Shown here: positions 47,460-56,980 of the stretch, piece by piece
Layout of the letters: each line of letters opens with the position of its first letter
Numbering within the stretch: the stretch's first letter is position 1
From: Deltaproteobacteria bacterium
Lineage (GTDB): Bacteria; Desulfobacterota; Deferrisomatia; Deferrisomatales; JACRMM01
Reading direction: 5' to 3'
Assembly (NCBI GenBank): GCA_016214985.1
Contig: JACRMM010000058.1
Coordinates: 171,343 to 235,342, forward strand
DNA length: 64,000 bases
The notes under the pieces: model-generated
Database searches by the model: none
Told to the model about the DNA's origin: nothing
The model's input: only the letters and a program-made list of their open reading frames with translations
Program-made: the position numbers and the translations under genes

Positions 47460-48842
47460 ATGGACATGCCCGAAATCCTTGTTGTCGACGACGATGCCTT
47501 CTTTCGGACGTTCTGTGCAGACGTGCTCCGGGGGCTCGGGTACGTCGTCCGCACGGCGTCGACCGGGAAGGAGGCCCTCCAGAAGGTGGCCGAGGGCGGT
47601 GCCTCGCTCGTGCTCGCCGACATCTACATGCCCGAAGGATCGGGGCTGGAGCTCCTGGAGACGGTCAAGGCCCAGAACCCCTCGGTCGATGTCGTCATCA
47701 TGACCGGGTACGCCTCCGTGGACACGGCGATCCGAGCCCTCAAACAGGGCGCGGCGGACTACCTGCGCAAGCCCTTCGCCGCCGAGCAGCTCGCCGCGGT
47801 GGTAGAGGGCACCGTGGCCCGGCGCCGCCTGTACCAGGAGAACGTCCAGCTCAAGGGGCAACTGCGACTCTATGAGGTCTCCCGGACGTTCTCGTCGGTG
47901 GACAACCCGGCCCGGGTGCTCGAACTCGGTCTCGACGCCCTGCTCCACGCGGTGGGCGGCACCGCGGGGCTGTGTCTGTTCACCGACGCGGCGCTGCGGT
48001 TCATGACGCTCCTGCACGACCGGGGCTTCGCCGAGGGAGAAGCGCAGGGGGTTCGGGAGGCGCTCGTCCGCAGAGCCCAGAAGACGTTCCACGGGCTGTC
48101 CCGGGTCGAATGCCTGGGTGGTGCCCGGCTGGCGAAGGCCCTGGAGGGCACCGCCGCGGCCAGCGCCCGCGAGGCGCTGGTCCTGCCCGTGAGGGATCGG
48201 GGCGCCGTGGCCGGGGCTTTCGTGCTCCTGCGAGACGGGGCGCGCTTCACCGCCGAGGACATCGCCAACGCGGCGTTTCTGGGCCGTCAGGTGGACCTCT
48301 CCTACGACTCGGCGCGGAGCCTCCAGGACGCGCGCGACCTGGCGTATGTGGACGCCCTCACCGATCTCTACAACGGGCGCTACCTCGACCTCGTCCTCGA
48401 CAAGCGGATCGCAGAGGCCGACAGCCTGAGCACGCCGTTCAGCATGCTGTTCCTCGACCTGGACTTCTTCAAGGAGATCAACGACGCGCATGGACACCTG
48501 ACCGGAGGGAAGGTGCTGATCGAGGTCAGCCGGATCCTGCAGGCCAAGGTGCGCGACGAAGACACGGTCATCCGGTACGGTGGGGACGAGTTCACCCTGG
48601 TTCTGCCCAACACCGACGCGCCGGGGGCACGAGACGCGGCCGAGCGGGTGCGGCAGGCGATCAAGGAGCACGTGTTCCTGGCCCGGGAGGGCAAGTCCAT
48701 CCGACTCACGGCCTCCATCGGCGTGGCCACGTACCCCGACGATGCGCGCAGCCGCGAAGAGCTCATCAACCAGGCGGACCGAGCCATGTACCGCGGCAAG
48801 GAGGCGTCCCGCGACGTCGTCTACGCCGCGGGCCCCCAATGA
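47460..48842 (+). CDS. Response regulator with GAF-like and GGDEF domains
   Basis: 460 aa. The REC domain (1-125) has the acidic pocket VVDDD and the phosphoacceptor Asp in VLADIYMPEGSG, then the KPF switch Lys. A GAF-like middle (about 145-290) leads to GGDEF with RYGGDEF (about 374-378) and an I-site REXD-type motif (RDED). Phosphorylation by an unlinked histidine kinase probably controls c-di-GMP synthesis. ATG at 47460 or 47466; the ribosome-binding site is weak for both. Confidence 0.92.
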   Translation: MDMPEILVVDDDAFFRTFCADVLRGLGYVVRTASTGKEALQKVAEGGASLVLADIYMPEGSGLELLETVKAQNPSVDVVIMTGYASVDTAIRALKQGAADYLRKPFAAEQLAAVVEGTVARRRLYQENVQLKGQLRLYEVSRTFSSVDNPARVLELGLDALLHAVGGTAGLCLFTDAALRFMTLLHDRGFAEGEAQGVREALVRRAQKTFHGLSRVECLGGARLAKALEGTAAASAREALVLPVRDRGAVAGAFVLLRDGARFTAEDIANAAFLGRQVDLSYDSARSLQDARDLAYVDALTDLYNGRYLDLVLDKRIAEADSLSTPFSMLFLDLDFFKEINDAHGHLTGGKVLIEVSRILQAKVRDEDTVIRYGGDEFTLVLPNTDAPGARDAAERVRQAIKEHVFLAREGKSIRLTASIGVATYPDDARSREELINQADRAMYRGKEASRDVVYAAGPQ

Positions 48843-49057
48843 ATTGCCCATGACCTTCGGTCACCCCGACGAATGAAACGGGAGCGGTCGGATGCCCCAG
48901 AGCGGAGCGGGACGCGGTCTTGGCAGGTTGCTTGCGACGGCGCGGCGGCGATGGACCCTTCGTTCGGCCGAGAGATGCCCCAGGCGCCCAGGGATCGTCG
49001 CATGCAGCGGCGGGGCATCCGGCCGCTCTTGGAGCACGGGAGTTTCTTTATAGAGCC
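48843..49057 (+). other. hisS leader region with competing complementary segments
   Basis: 215 bases. CGGATGCCCC (48889-48898) is fully complementary to GGGGCATCCG (49012-49021), while a second GATGCCCC copy (48974-48981) could pair with the same segment. This could allow two alternative folds before hisS. No T-box hallmark (such as AGGGTGGNACCGCG) and no His-rich leader peptide were found. Confidence 0.35.
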
Positions 49058-50323
49058 ATGGACATTCGAAAACTGAAGGGCTTCCGGGACATCCTTCCGG
49101 GCGAGGCGCTCGTCTGGCAGCACATCGAGGCCGCGGCGCGGCGGGTCTTCGGGCTCTACGGGTTTGAGGAGATCCGTCTGCCGCTGCTCGAGGAGACGCG
49201 GTTGTTCTCGCGCTCGATCGGCGAAGCGACGGACATCGTCGAGAAGGAGATGTACACCTTTGCCGACACCGGGGGCACGTCAGTGACGCTGCGGCCCGAG
49301 GGCACGGCGTCCGCGGTGCGCGCGTATCTGGAGAACGGCCTCCACCGGACCGACCCCAAGGCGAAGCTCTACTACATGGGTCCGATGTTCCGCCGGGAGC
49401 GGCCCCAGAAGGGCAGGCTGCGCCAGTTTCACCAGGTCGGGGCCGAGTGCTTCGGGTGGGACGAGCCGGGCGCCGACGCCGACGTGCTGTGCCTCCTGTG
49501 GGATTTCTTCGGTGACCTGGGATTGTCGGGCCGCGTCTCCCTGGAGGTGAACTCTCTGGGGTGCGCGCCCGATCGGAGCCGGTACGTGGGGCGGCTGCGG
49601 GAGCACCTGCGGCCCAGGGCCGAGGGCCTGTGCGAGAACTGCCGCCGGCGTCTGGAGGTCAACCCGCTGCGAGTGATCGACTGCAAGAGCGTCCACTGTC
49701 GCGAGGTCACGGCCGATGTGCCGAGCCTCCTGGACGACCTGTGCGGGGACTGTGCCGATCACTTTGCCAGGGTCCGACGGCTGCTCGACCTCCAGGGCGT
49801 GCCCCACGCGGTCAACCCGCGCATGGTGCGGGGCCTCGACTACTACAACCGAACGACGTTCGAACTCCTGTCGGGGGACCTTGGGGCCCAGAACGCGGTG
49901 GCAGCCGGTGGCCGCTACGACGGCCTGGTGGAGACCCTCGGCGGTCCGGCGGTGCCGGCGCTCGGCTTCGGGCTGGGGGTCGAGCGCCTGATCCTGCTAC
50001 TGGGTGCCGACGCCGCCTCGCGGCCCCGGCCGCTCGTGACCCTGATCCACCACGGAGCCGAGGGCCTGGAGCGGGCGCTCGTGCTTCGCCGCGAGCTCCT
50101 GGGACGAGGGATTCTCGCCGACATCGACTACGAGAGCCGAAGCTTCAAGGCGCAGTTCCGTGCGGCGGATCGAGCGGGTTCCCGGTTCGCCCTGGTCCTG
50201 GGGGAGGACGAGGTCGCGGCCGGAACGGCGGCCCTCAAGGATCTCGGCGCAGGCACCCAGGAGGTGCTGGCAGTATCAGATGTGGTGCGTCGCCTGACGG
50301 AAGCATCGAGTGTGGACTCGTGA
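49058..50323 (+). CDS. hisS: Histidine--tRNA ligase
   Basis: Class II synthetase, 421 aa. Motif 1 (KLKGFRDILPGE), motif 2 (YYMGPMFRRERPQKGRLRQF), the HisA motif (VRGLDYYNRTTFELLSG) and motif 3 (GFGLGVERLILLLG) are present, followed by the anticodon-binding domain. A Cys-rich insertion (LCENCRRRLEVNPLRVIDCK) occurs in many bacterial HisRS. The ATG at 49058 has only a weak ribosome-binding site (AGAG). Confidence 0.97.
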   Translation: MDIRKLKGFRDILPGEALVWQHIEAAARRVFGLYGFEEIRLPLLEETRLFSRSIGEATDIVEKEMYTFADTGGTSVTLRPEGTASAVRAYLENGLHRTDPKAKLYYMGPMFRRERPQKGRLRQFHQVGAECFGWDEPGADADVLCLLWDFFGDLGLSGRVSLEVNSLGCAPDRSRYVGRLREHLRPRAEGLCENCRRRLEVNPLRVIDCKSVHCREVTADVPSLLDDLCGDCADHFARVRRLLDLQGVPHAVNPRMVRGLDYYNRTTFELLSGDLGAQNAVAAGGRYDGLVETLGGPAVPALGFGLGVERLILLLGADAASRPRPLVTLIHHGAEGLERALVLRRELLGRGILADIDYESRSFKAQFRAADRAGSRFALVLGEDEVAAGTAALKDLGAGTQEVLAVSDVVRRLTEASSVDS

Positions 50324-50340
50324 GGAGGACCGAGAACGCC

Positions 50341-50739
50341 ATGAACAGACGAGCTCTCGCCACTGTGGCCGCGGCTGTCGGCCTGTTGGCCCTCGCGGCA
50401 TCGGACGCTGCTGCGGGAAACTGCACCTCCGGCGGGTGCCACCGGACGATCACCGGCTCGAAGTTCCTCCACGGGCCCGTGGCGGCCGAGGACACCGGCG
50501 GCGAGGGATGCATCGCGTGCCACGTACCCGCGGGCCCGCCGTGCGCCTCGGCCAAGGCCGGCAAGTTCACCTACAAGACCAAGAAGGACCGGCTGTGCCT
50601 TCTCTGCCACGAGCGCGGGACGGCCACCCAGCACACCCGCTCCCGTGCCGACTGCCTCTCGTGCCACAACCCGCACCAGTCGGAGCAGAGCGCGAGCCTG
50701 CTTCGCGCGGGGCAGGGCGGGGGCAAGAAGGCCCAGTAG
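50341..50739 (+). CDS. Small exported tetraheme cytochrome c
   Basis: 132 aa. Signal peptide (1-25, ending DAAAG), then four heme sites: CTSGGCH (28-34, CX4CH), CIACH (57), CLLCH (86) and CLSCH (105). The context (HGPVAAEDTGGEGCIACHVP; ADCLSCHNPHQS) is that of the doubled-CXXCH family. The tail is basic. Periplasmic electron carrier. It sits between hisS and aspS, 17 bases after hisS, with GAGGAGG upstream. Confidence 0.87.
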   Translation: MNRRALATVAAAVGLLALAASDAAAGNCTSGGCHRTITGSKFLHGPVAAEDTGGEGCIACHVPAGPPCASAKAGKFTYKTKKDRLCLLCHERGTATQHTRSRADCLSCHNPHQSEQSASLLRAGQGGGKKAQ

Positions 50740-50832
50740 AAGCCCCGGCGCTCGGCGCCGTAGACAAGGACACCCAGGGGCGTGACCGCGAGGCGGCTAC
50801 GCCCCTCTCTCCCCTCTTGAGGAGGAGCTCCA

Positions 50833-52629
50833 GTGACACAGGGCATGGACGGCTGGAAGCGCACCCACGATCTCGGCGCGCTGCGGCGCGGCGACGCTGG
50901 AGTCGAGGTCACCGTGATGGGGTGGGTACAGCGCCGCCGCGACCATGGAGGACTCATCTTCTTGGACCTCCGGGACCGGGAGGGAGTGACCCAGGTGGTC
51001 TTCTATCCGGAGCTCTCCCCGGCGGCGCACGAGACCGCTCACCAGATCCGCAGCGAGTACGTGGTGGCGGTGCGCGGGCGAGTCGCGCCGCGCCCCGAGG
51101 GCACCGAGAACCCCTCGCTCCCCACGGGCGCGGTCGAGGTGCAGGCGACCGAGGTGAAGATCCTCAACCGGGCCAAGACGCCGGTCTTCCCCCTGGAGGA
51201 CGACACCGACGCGGGGGAGGATCTCCGGCTGAAGTACCGCTACCTCGACCTTCGCCGGCCCGGCCTCCAGCGAAACCTCCGGATGCGTCACCGCGCCGCG
51301 TCCGCGATCCGACGGTTCTTCGACGACCACGGGTTCATCGAGGTCGAGACCCCGGTGTTGACCCGAAGCACGCCCGAGGGGGCAAGGGACTTCCTCGTGC
51401 CGAGCCGGCTGAACGCGGGGCAGTTCTATGCACTGCCGCAGTCGCCCCAGCTCTTCAAACAGTTGCTGATGGTCGCGGGCTTCGACCGGTACTACCAGAT
51501 CGTCAAGTGCTTCCGGGACGAGGACCTGCGCGCCGACCGCCAACCGGAGTTCACGCAGGTCGACGTGGAGATGAGCTTCATCACCCCTGCCGACATCCAG
51601 TCCCTCATGGAGGAGATGGTGGCGGCGGTGTGGCGGGAGGCGCTCGGCGTCGAGTTGGAGCGGCCCTTTCCCCGACTGCCGTACGCCGAAGCCGTGGCGC
51701 GCTACGGGACAGATGCGCCGGACACCCGCTTCGGCCTCGAGCTCGCTGACGTCACCGGGGCCGTCGCCTCCTCGGACTTCAAGGTCTTCGCGCAGGTCGC
51801 GGCCTCGGGGGGACGCGTCAAAGGGCTCAACGCCAAGGGGGCCGGAGAGGCGCTCTCCCGCAAGGAGATCGACGACCTCACGGCCTTCGTGGCGCCCTTC
51901 GGGGCCAAAGGGCTCGCCTGGATCCGGATCCAGCCCGGAGGAGAGTGGCAGTCGCCGATCGCCAAGTTCCTGGGAGAGGAACCGCGCCGGGGGATCGTCG
52001 ATGCCCTCGCCCCGGAGCCCGGAGACATCCTCTTCTTCGTCGCGGACGACATCAAGGTGGTCAACCTTTCCCTGTCGCGCCTGCGTTTGCATCTGGCGCG
52101 CCGGCTGGGACTGGTGCCCGAGGGCCGCTGGGCGTTCTGCTGGGTCACGGACTTCCCGCTCCTCGAGTGGGACCCGGAGGAGAAGCGCCACGTGGCGCTG
52201 CATCACCCCTTCACCAGTCCTCGGCCCGAGGACGTGGGGAAGCTGGCCGATCGACCCCTGGAGGTGCTGGCCCAGGCCTACGACCTCGTCCTGAACGGGA
52301 GCGAGGTCGGGGGCGGCTCGATCCGAATCCACGACGAGGCGGTCCAGCGCCAGCTCTTCGAGGCCCTGGCCATCGGTTCCGAGGAGGCGCAGGCCAAGTT
52401 CGGATTCCTCCTGGAGGCCCTCTCCTTCGGTGCCCCGCCCCACGGGGGCATCGCCTTCGGTCTGGACCGGCTGCTGATGTTCCTCACCGGAGCGGCGAGC
52501 ATCCGCGACGTGATCGCCTTTCCCAAGACGCAGAAGGGCACCTGCCTGATGACCGAGGCGCCTTCCCCCGTGGACCCGCGGCAGCTACGGGAGCTGCACC
52601 TTCGCACGAGGGGAGCACCCGAGAGCTGA
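50833..52629 (+). CDS. aspS: Aspartate--tRNA(Asp/Asn) ligase
   Basis: Class IIb synthetase, 598 aa, bacterial type with the GAD insertion. N-terminal OB anticodon domain (EVTVMGWVQRRRDHGGLIFL), motif 1 (HGFIEVETPVLTRSTPEGAR), motif 2 (YYQIVKCFRDEDLRADRQPE) and motif 3 (HGGIAFGLDRLLMFLTG). GTG at 50833 follows AGGAGGAGCTCCA. Whether it also charges tRNA-Asn depends on gatCAB elsewhere. Confidence 0.97.
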   Translation: MTQGMDGWKRTHDLGALRRGDAGVEVTVMGWVQRRRDHGGLIFLDLRDREGVTQVVFYPELSPAAHETAHQIRSEYVVAVRGRVAPRPEGTENPSLPTGAVEVQATEVKILNRAKTPVFPLEDDTDAGEDLRLKYRYLDLRRPGLQRNLRMRHRAASAIRRFFDDHGFIEVETPVLTRSTPEGARDFLVPSRLNAGQFYALPQSPQLFKQLLMVAGFDRYYQIVKCFRDEDLRADRQPEFTQVDVEMSFITPADIQSLMEEMVAAVWREALGVELERPFPRLPYAEAVARYGTDAPDTRFGLELADVTGAVASSDFKVFAQVAASGGRVKGLNAKGAGEALSRKEIDDLTAFVAPFGAKGLAWIRIQPGGEWQSPIAKFLGEEPRRGIVDALAPEPGDILFFVADDIKVVNLSLSRLRLHLARRLGLVPEGRWAFCWVTDFPLLEWDPEEKRHVALHHPFTSPRPEDVGKLADRPLEVLAQAYDLVLNGSEVGGGSIRIHDEAVQRQLFEALAIGSEEAQAKFGFLLEALSFGAPPHGGIAFGLDRLLMFLTGAASIRDVIAFPKTQKGTCLMTEAPSPVDPRQLRELHLRTRGAPES

Positions 52630-52728
52630 GGGTCCGGGTCCTCGAGGTCGGGGCGGGCTGCGGGCGCCTTGGGCGAGCCACCCGGAGTTCCCAGCAGCGC
52701 GGCATCGGAGTCCAGGGCATGGGGCCCG

Positions 52729-52757
52729 TTGACCCCTCCGGCGAGGGATGGTAATTT
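52729..52757 (+). promoter_or_regulatory. Candidate promoter of the Rrf2 gene
   Basis: TTGACC, 17-base spacer, TAATTT, ending 38 bases before the ATG at 52796. Confidence 0.5.
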
Positions 52758-52795
52758 CCTGCTTTCCAGTCGGCAATCTGACCAAAGGGGCGTGG

Positions 52796-53272
52796 ATGAA
52801 ACTCACTACGAAGAGTCGGTACGGCGTGCGGGCGATCTTTGACATCGCCTACCACGCGGGCGGGCTTCCCGCCCAGATCAAGGACATCTCGGAGCGCCAG
52901 CGGATCAGCCCCCGCTACCTCGAGCAGATCTTCCAGAAGCTCAAGAAAGTCGGGATCCTGGGCAGCAAACGCGGGCCGCGCGGGGGCTACTTCCTGCTCA
53001 AGGAGCCCAAGGACATCACCCTCTACGAGATCATCACGTGCGCCGAGGGCCCCATCGAGCTCGTCTTCTGTGTGGCGGACGACGACGAGGGGGAGAACTG
53101 CCGAATGCAGTGCGAAATGCACGACGAGTGCCCGGCGAGCCCGCTCTGGAAGGAGATCGGGGGCGAGATCGCCGAGATCTTCCGCCGGACCACGATCCAG
53201 GACCTGTGCAAGCGCGCCGAGGCCCTGGGCATCGAGCGGAAGCTCGACGCCCGGTTCATGTACTACATCTGA
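52796..53272 (+). CDS. Rrf2 family regulator with Fe-S type cysteine cluster
   Basis: 158 aa. Winged helix (KLTTKSRYGVRAIFDIAYHA; ISPRYLEQIFQKLKKVGIL; SKRGPRGGYFLL) followed by a Cys-rich loop with C-X8-C-X3-C-X4-C spacing (residues about 96-114, with ENCRMQCEMHDEC). IscR and NsrR use similar clusters to sense Fe-S status or NO. No isc/suf genes are next to it; the glycolytic operon follows. Targets are unknown. Confidence 0.87.
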   Translation: MKLTTKSRYGVRAIFDIAYHAGGLPAQIKDISERQRISPRYLEQIFQKLKKVGILGSKRGPRGGYFLLKEPKDITLYEIITCAEGPIELVFCVADDDEGENCRMQCEMHDECPASPLWKEIGGEIAEIFRRTTIQDLCKRAEALGIERKLDARFMYYI

Positions 53273-53313
53273 CCTCGGCGGGAGCCGACGCCTCGGATCC
53301 GCCCGGAGCCGCC

Positions 53314-54315
53314 ATGCCCATCCGCATCGCCATCAACGGCTTCGGTCGCATCGGCCGAAACGCCTTTCGGGCCGCGTTTCGCCGACGGGGCCTGTTCGTC
53401 GCCGCGGTCAACGACCTCACCGACCCCAAGACGCTGGCGCACCTGCTCCAGTACGACTCGGTCATGGGGCGGTTCGAGAAGAAGGTGGAGCCTCGCGACG
53501 AGGCCCTCGCCATCGACGGGGAGGAGATCCGCGTGTTCCGGGCAGAGGAGCCGGGGACGCTGCCCTGGGGCGAGCTCGGGATCGACGTGGTGCTGGAGTG
53601 CACCGGGCGGTTCACCCGCCGCGACCAGGCCGCCTGCCACCTCGACGCAGGCGCGCGCCGCGTCATCGTGTCGGCGCCGTCGGCCGGCGCCGACGTCACC
53701 GTCGTCCTGGGCGTGAATCACCAGCTCTTCGACCCGGCCCGGCACCGGGTGGTCAGCAACGCCTCGTGCACGACCAACTGCCTCGCGCCGGTGGTGAAGG
53801 TCCTCCACGAACGCTTCGGAGTCGCCAAGGGGCTCATGACCACGGTGCACTCCTACACCAACGATCAGCGCCTGCTCGACCTGCCCCACCGCGACCTGCG
53901 GCGCGCCCGGGCTGCGGCCCTCTCCATGATCCCGACGAGCACCGGCGCCGCCCGGGCGGTGGGGCTCGTGCTTCCCGAACTGGCGGGCCGGCTCGACGGC
54001 GTCTCGGTGCGGGTGCCGACCCCGGACGTCTCCCTGGCGGATTTCACGGCGTCTCTGGAGCGCCCGGCCACCGTCGAGGAGGTCAACCGAGCCCTGCGCG
54101 AGGCGGCGGAGGGGCCCCTCCAGGGCATCCTGGGCTACACCGAGGAGCCGTTGGTGTCGGCCGACTACGTCCGCTGCCCCCTCTCGGCCGTGGTCGATGG
54201 CCCCCAGACCTGCATGGTGGGCGACAACCTGGTCAAGGTGCTCGCCTGGTACGACAATGAGTGGGGGTACTCGAACCGCCTGGTGGAGTTGGCGGAGCTG
54301 GTGGGGGTGCGCTGA
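53314..54315 (+). CDS. gap: Glyceraldehyde-3-phosphate dehydrogenase, type I
   Basis: 333 aa, NAD(P)-dependent. Rossmann start (IRIAINGFGRIGRNAFRAAF), catalytic Cys in SNASCTTNCLAPV, the HSYTNDQRLLDLPHRDLRRA segment and the C-terminal WYDNEWGYSNRLVELAELV. The ATG at 53314 lies 41 bases after the Rrf2 gene. First gene of gap-pgk-tpiA-secG. Confidence 0.97.
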   Translation: MPIRIAINGFGRIGRNAFRAAFRRRGLFVAAVNDLTDPKTLAHLLQYDSVMGRFEKKVEPRDEALAIDGEEIRVFRAEEPGTLPWGELGIDVVLECTGRFTRRDQAACHLDAGARRVIVSAPSAGADVTVVLGVNHQLFDPARHRVVSNASCTTNCLAPVVKVLHERFGVAKGLMTTVHSYTNDQRLLDLPHRDLRRARAAALSMIPTSTGAARAVGLVLPELAGRLDGVSVRVPTPDVSLADFTASLERPATVEEVNRALREAAEGPLQGILGYTEEPLVSADYVRCPLSAVVDGPQTCMVGDNLVKVLAWYDNEWGYSNRLVELAELVGVR

Positions 54316-54414
54316 GCGCTGTGCGCCGGGCGGCGGGCACCCGGAGCGCCCCGCCCGCCCGCGTCCCGTCTCGCGGCTGCGGGCGTTCCCCGGTCACACG
54401 ACAGGAGGAGAGCC

Positions 54415-55599
54415 ATGCCGATCCGTTCCATGGATGAGCTTCCGCTGCAGGGAAACAAGGTCTTCGTCCGGGTGGACTTCAACGTTCCACTGAAAAACGG
54501 GGTCATTCAGGACGACACCCGGATCCGCGCCGCCCTGCCCACCCTGCGCCGGATCCTGGAGGTGGGGGGAGCCGTGGTGCTCGCGAGTCACCTGGGGCGG
54601 CCCAAGGGCGGCCCCGACCCGGCCTTCAGCCTCGCCCCGGTGGCGGAGAGGCTGGGCGAGCTGCTGGGCTTCTCGGTCTTCCAGGCGCCCGAGGTCGTGG
54701 GGCCGAAGGCGGCCGAGCTCGCCAACGCGCTCGAGCCCGGGGAGGTGCTGCTCCTGGAGAACGTCCGCTTCGAGCCCGGGGAGACGAAGAACGACCCGGA
54801 TTTGGGGGGGCGCCTGGCGGCCCTGGCGGACCTCTACGTCAACGACGCCTTCGGGGCGGCCCATCGGGCGCACGCCTCCACGGCCGGGATGGCCGCCTAC
54901 TTCCGGCCCGATCACAAGGCCGCGGGATACCTGCTCCTGCGGGAGCTCGAGGCGCTGCGCCGGGTCCTCGAGTCGCCGGAGAAGCCCTTCGCCGCGGTAC
55001 TCGGCGGGGCGAAGGTGAGCGACAAGATCGCGGTGGTCGAGAACCTGCTGGGAAAGGCCGACCGGCTGCTCGTCGGGGGCGGGATGGCGTTCACGTTTCT
55101 CGCGGCCCAGGGGGTCGAGATCGGAGACTCCCTGCTCGAGGCCGACCGGATCGACGTGGCCCGCGAGACGCTCGGGAAGGCTCGGGCTTGCGGGAGCGAG
55201 ATCCTGCTCCCGCTCGACCACGTGATCGCCCGGGAGCCCGCGGAGGGCGCCGAGGTGCGCACGACCGAGGGGACCGCGATCCCGAAGGGGTGGAAGGGCC
55301 TCGACATCGGGCCCCGGACGCGGGACGCCTTCGCGAACGCTCTCGCCGACGCCCGCACGGTCGTCTGGAACGGCCCCATGGGCGTCTTCGAGGTGCCCGC
55401 TTTCGCCGAGGGGACCTTCGCGGTTGCACGCGCCGTGGCCGCCGCGCCGGGGTTCACGGTCGTGGGCGGCGGAGACAGCGTCTCGGCCGTGAAGAAGTCC
55501 GGGGTGGCCGACCGCATCGGCCACGTCTCCACCGGAGGCGGCGCCTCCCTGGAGTTCCTCGAGGGCAAGGTCTTGCCCGGCATCGCTGCACTGGAGTAG
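54415..55599 (+). CDS. pgk: Phosphoglycerate kinase
   Basis: 394 aa. Substrate-binding N-terminal half (KVFVRVDFNVPLKNG; LASHLGRPKGG; LENVRFEPGETKND) and nucleotide-binding half (AVLGGAKVSDKIAVVENLL; VGGGDSVSAVKKSG; STGGGASLEFLEGK). ATG at 54415 after GACAGGAGGAG. Confidence 0.98.
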   Translation: MPIRSMDELPLQGNKVFVRVDFNVPLKNGVIQDDTRIRAALPTLRRILEVGGAVVLASHLGRPKGGPDPAFSLAPVAERLGELLGFSVFQAPEVVGPKAAELANALEPGEVLLLENVRFEPGETKNDPDLGGRLAALADLYVNDAFGAAHRAHASTAGMAAYFRPDHKAAGYLLLRELEALRRVLESPEKPFAAVLGGAKVSDKIAVVENLLGKADRLLVGGGMAFTFLAAQGVEIGDSLLEADRIDVARETLGKARACGSEILLPLDHVIAREPAEGAEVRTTEGTAIPKGWKGLDIGPRTRDAFANALADARTVVWNGPMGVFEVPAFAEGTFAVARAVAAAPGFTVVGGGDSVSAVKKSGVADRIGHVSTGGGASLEFLEGKVLPGIAALE

Positions 55600-55601
55600 C
55601 C

Positions 55602-56357
<756 letters not shown>

Positions 56358-56396
56358 GTCCACCTTTCCTCAAACTGCAGTGGAGTCCCAGCACCG

Positions 56397-56726
56397 ATGA
56401 TCATCTTCCTGACCACCGTCCACGTCATCGTATGCTTCGCCCTGGGGGGCATCGTGCTCCTGCAGCACGGCAAGGGCGCCGACATGGGCGCCGCCTTCGG
56501 AGGGTCGAGCCAGACCGTCTTCGGCAGCGCCGGCGCCACGACCTTCCTCGGCAAGCTCACCGCCGGCGCGGCGATCGTCTTCATGCTCACCTCCCTGGGC
56601 TTGACGTATTTGGCGAGCCACAGGTATAAGGCCACGATCATGAAGGACGCGCCGGCGCGCACCGCCGCGCCCACTCAGCCGGCCCCCATGCCGCCCACCG
56701 CTCCGGCGGCGCCGGCCACGAAGTAG
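56397..56726 (+). CDS. secG: Preprotein translocase subunit SecG
   Basis: 109 aa. Two membrane helices (IIFLTTVHVIVCFALGGIVLL; AAIVFMLTSLGLTYLA) flank the conserved cytoplasmic loop QHGKGADMGAAFGGSSQTVF and GSAGATTFLGKLT. The tail is rich in Pro and Ala. Synteny tpiA-secG-tRNA-Leu supports the call. Confidence 0.95.
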   Translation: MIIFLTTVHVIVCFALGGIVLLQHGKGADMGAAFGGSSQTVFGSAGATTFLGKLTAGAAIVFMLTSLGLTYLASHRYKATIMKDAPARTAAPTQPAPMPPTAPAAPATK

Positions 56727-56740
56727 ACGACGAGTCCTGT

Positions 56741-56826
56741 GCCCAAGTGGTGGAATTGGTAGACACGCTATCTTGAGGGGGTAGTGGGTTACACCCGTGC
56801 CGGTTCGAATCCGGCCTTGGGCACCA
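56741..56826 (+). tRNA. leuU: tRNA-Leu (anticodon GAG)
   Basis: 86 bases, class II cloverleaf with long variable arm. Acceptor GCCCAAG pairs with CTTGGGC. Anticodon stem CTATC/GGTAG encloses TTGAGGG, with anticodon GAG at 56775-56777. The T arm is GCCGG-TTCGAAT-CCGGC and CCA is encoded. It follows secG by 14 bases, as leuU does in E. coli. Confidence 0.96.
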
Positions 56827-56835
56827 AAGTCAAGG

Positions 56836-56874
56836 AAGGGGAGTCAGGAGAGCCTGGCTCCCCTTCTGAATTTT
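56836..56874 (+). terminator. Intrinsic terminator after tRNA-Leu
   Basis: A 13-bp stem with one G-T wobble (AAGGGGAG, T, CAGG paired with CCTG, G, CTCCCCTT), loop AGAG, then CTGAA and TTTT. It ends the tpiA-secG-tRNA transcript. Confidence 0.75.
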
Positions 56875-56944
56875 CGGCCAGGGGGTTCTCGCGCAAACTG
56901 ATGTCTCTTCCTGGGACTCACCGGTTGACGTCGCCGGACCTTCC

Positions 56945-56974
56945 TGGACACCCTCGGACCGTCTGCCGTAGAAT
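56945..56974 (+). promoter_or_regulatory. Candidate promoter upstream of a possible small RNA
   Basis: TGGACA (56945-56950), 18-base spacer, TAGAAT (56969-56974), both five of six matches to sigma70 consensus. It lies after the tRNA-Leu terminator and before a second hairpin. Confidence 0.45.
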
Positions 56975-56980
56975 CCGGGC

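Noticed and set aside
48843..49057. T-box riboswitch before hisS
   Set aside because: The conserved T-box sequence and specifier loop layout are absent; only simple complementary segments are present.
48873..49076. 67-codon frame before hisS, considered as a leader peptide
   Set aside because: No run of His codons and no Shine-Dalgarno; it runs into hisS in another frame.
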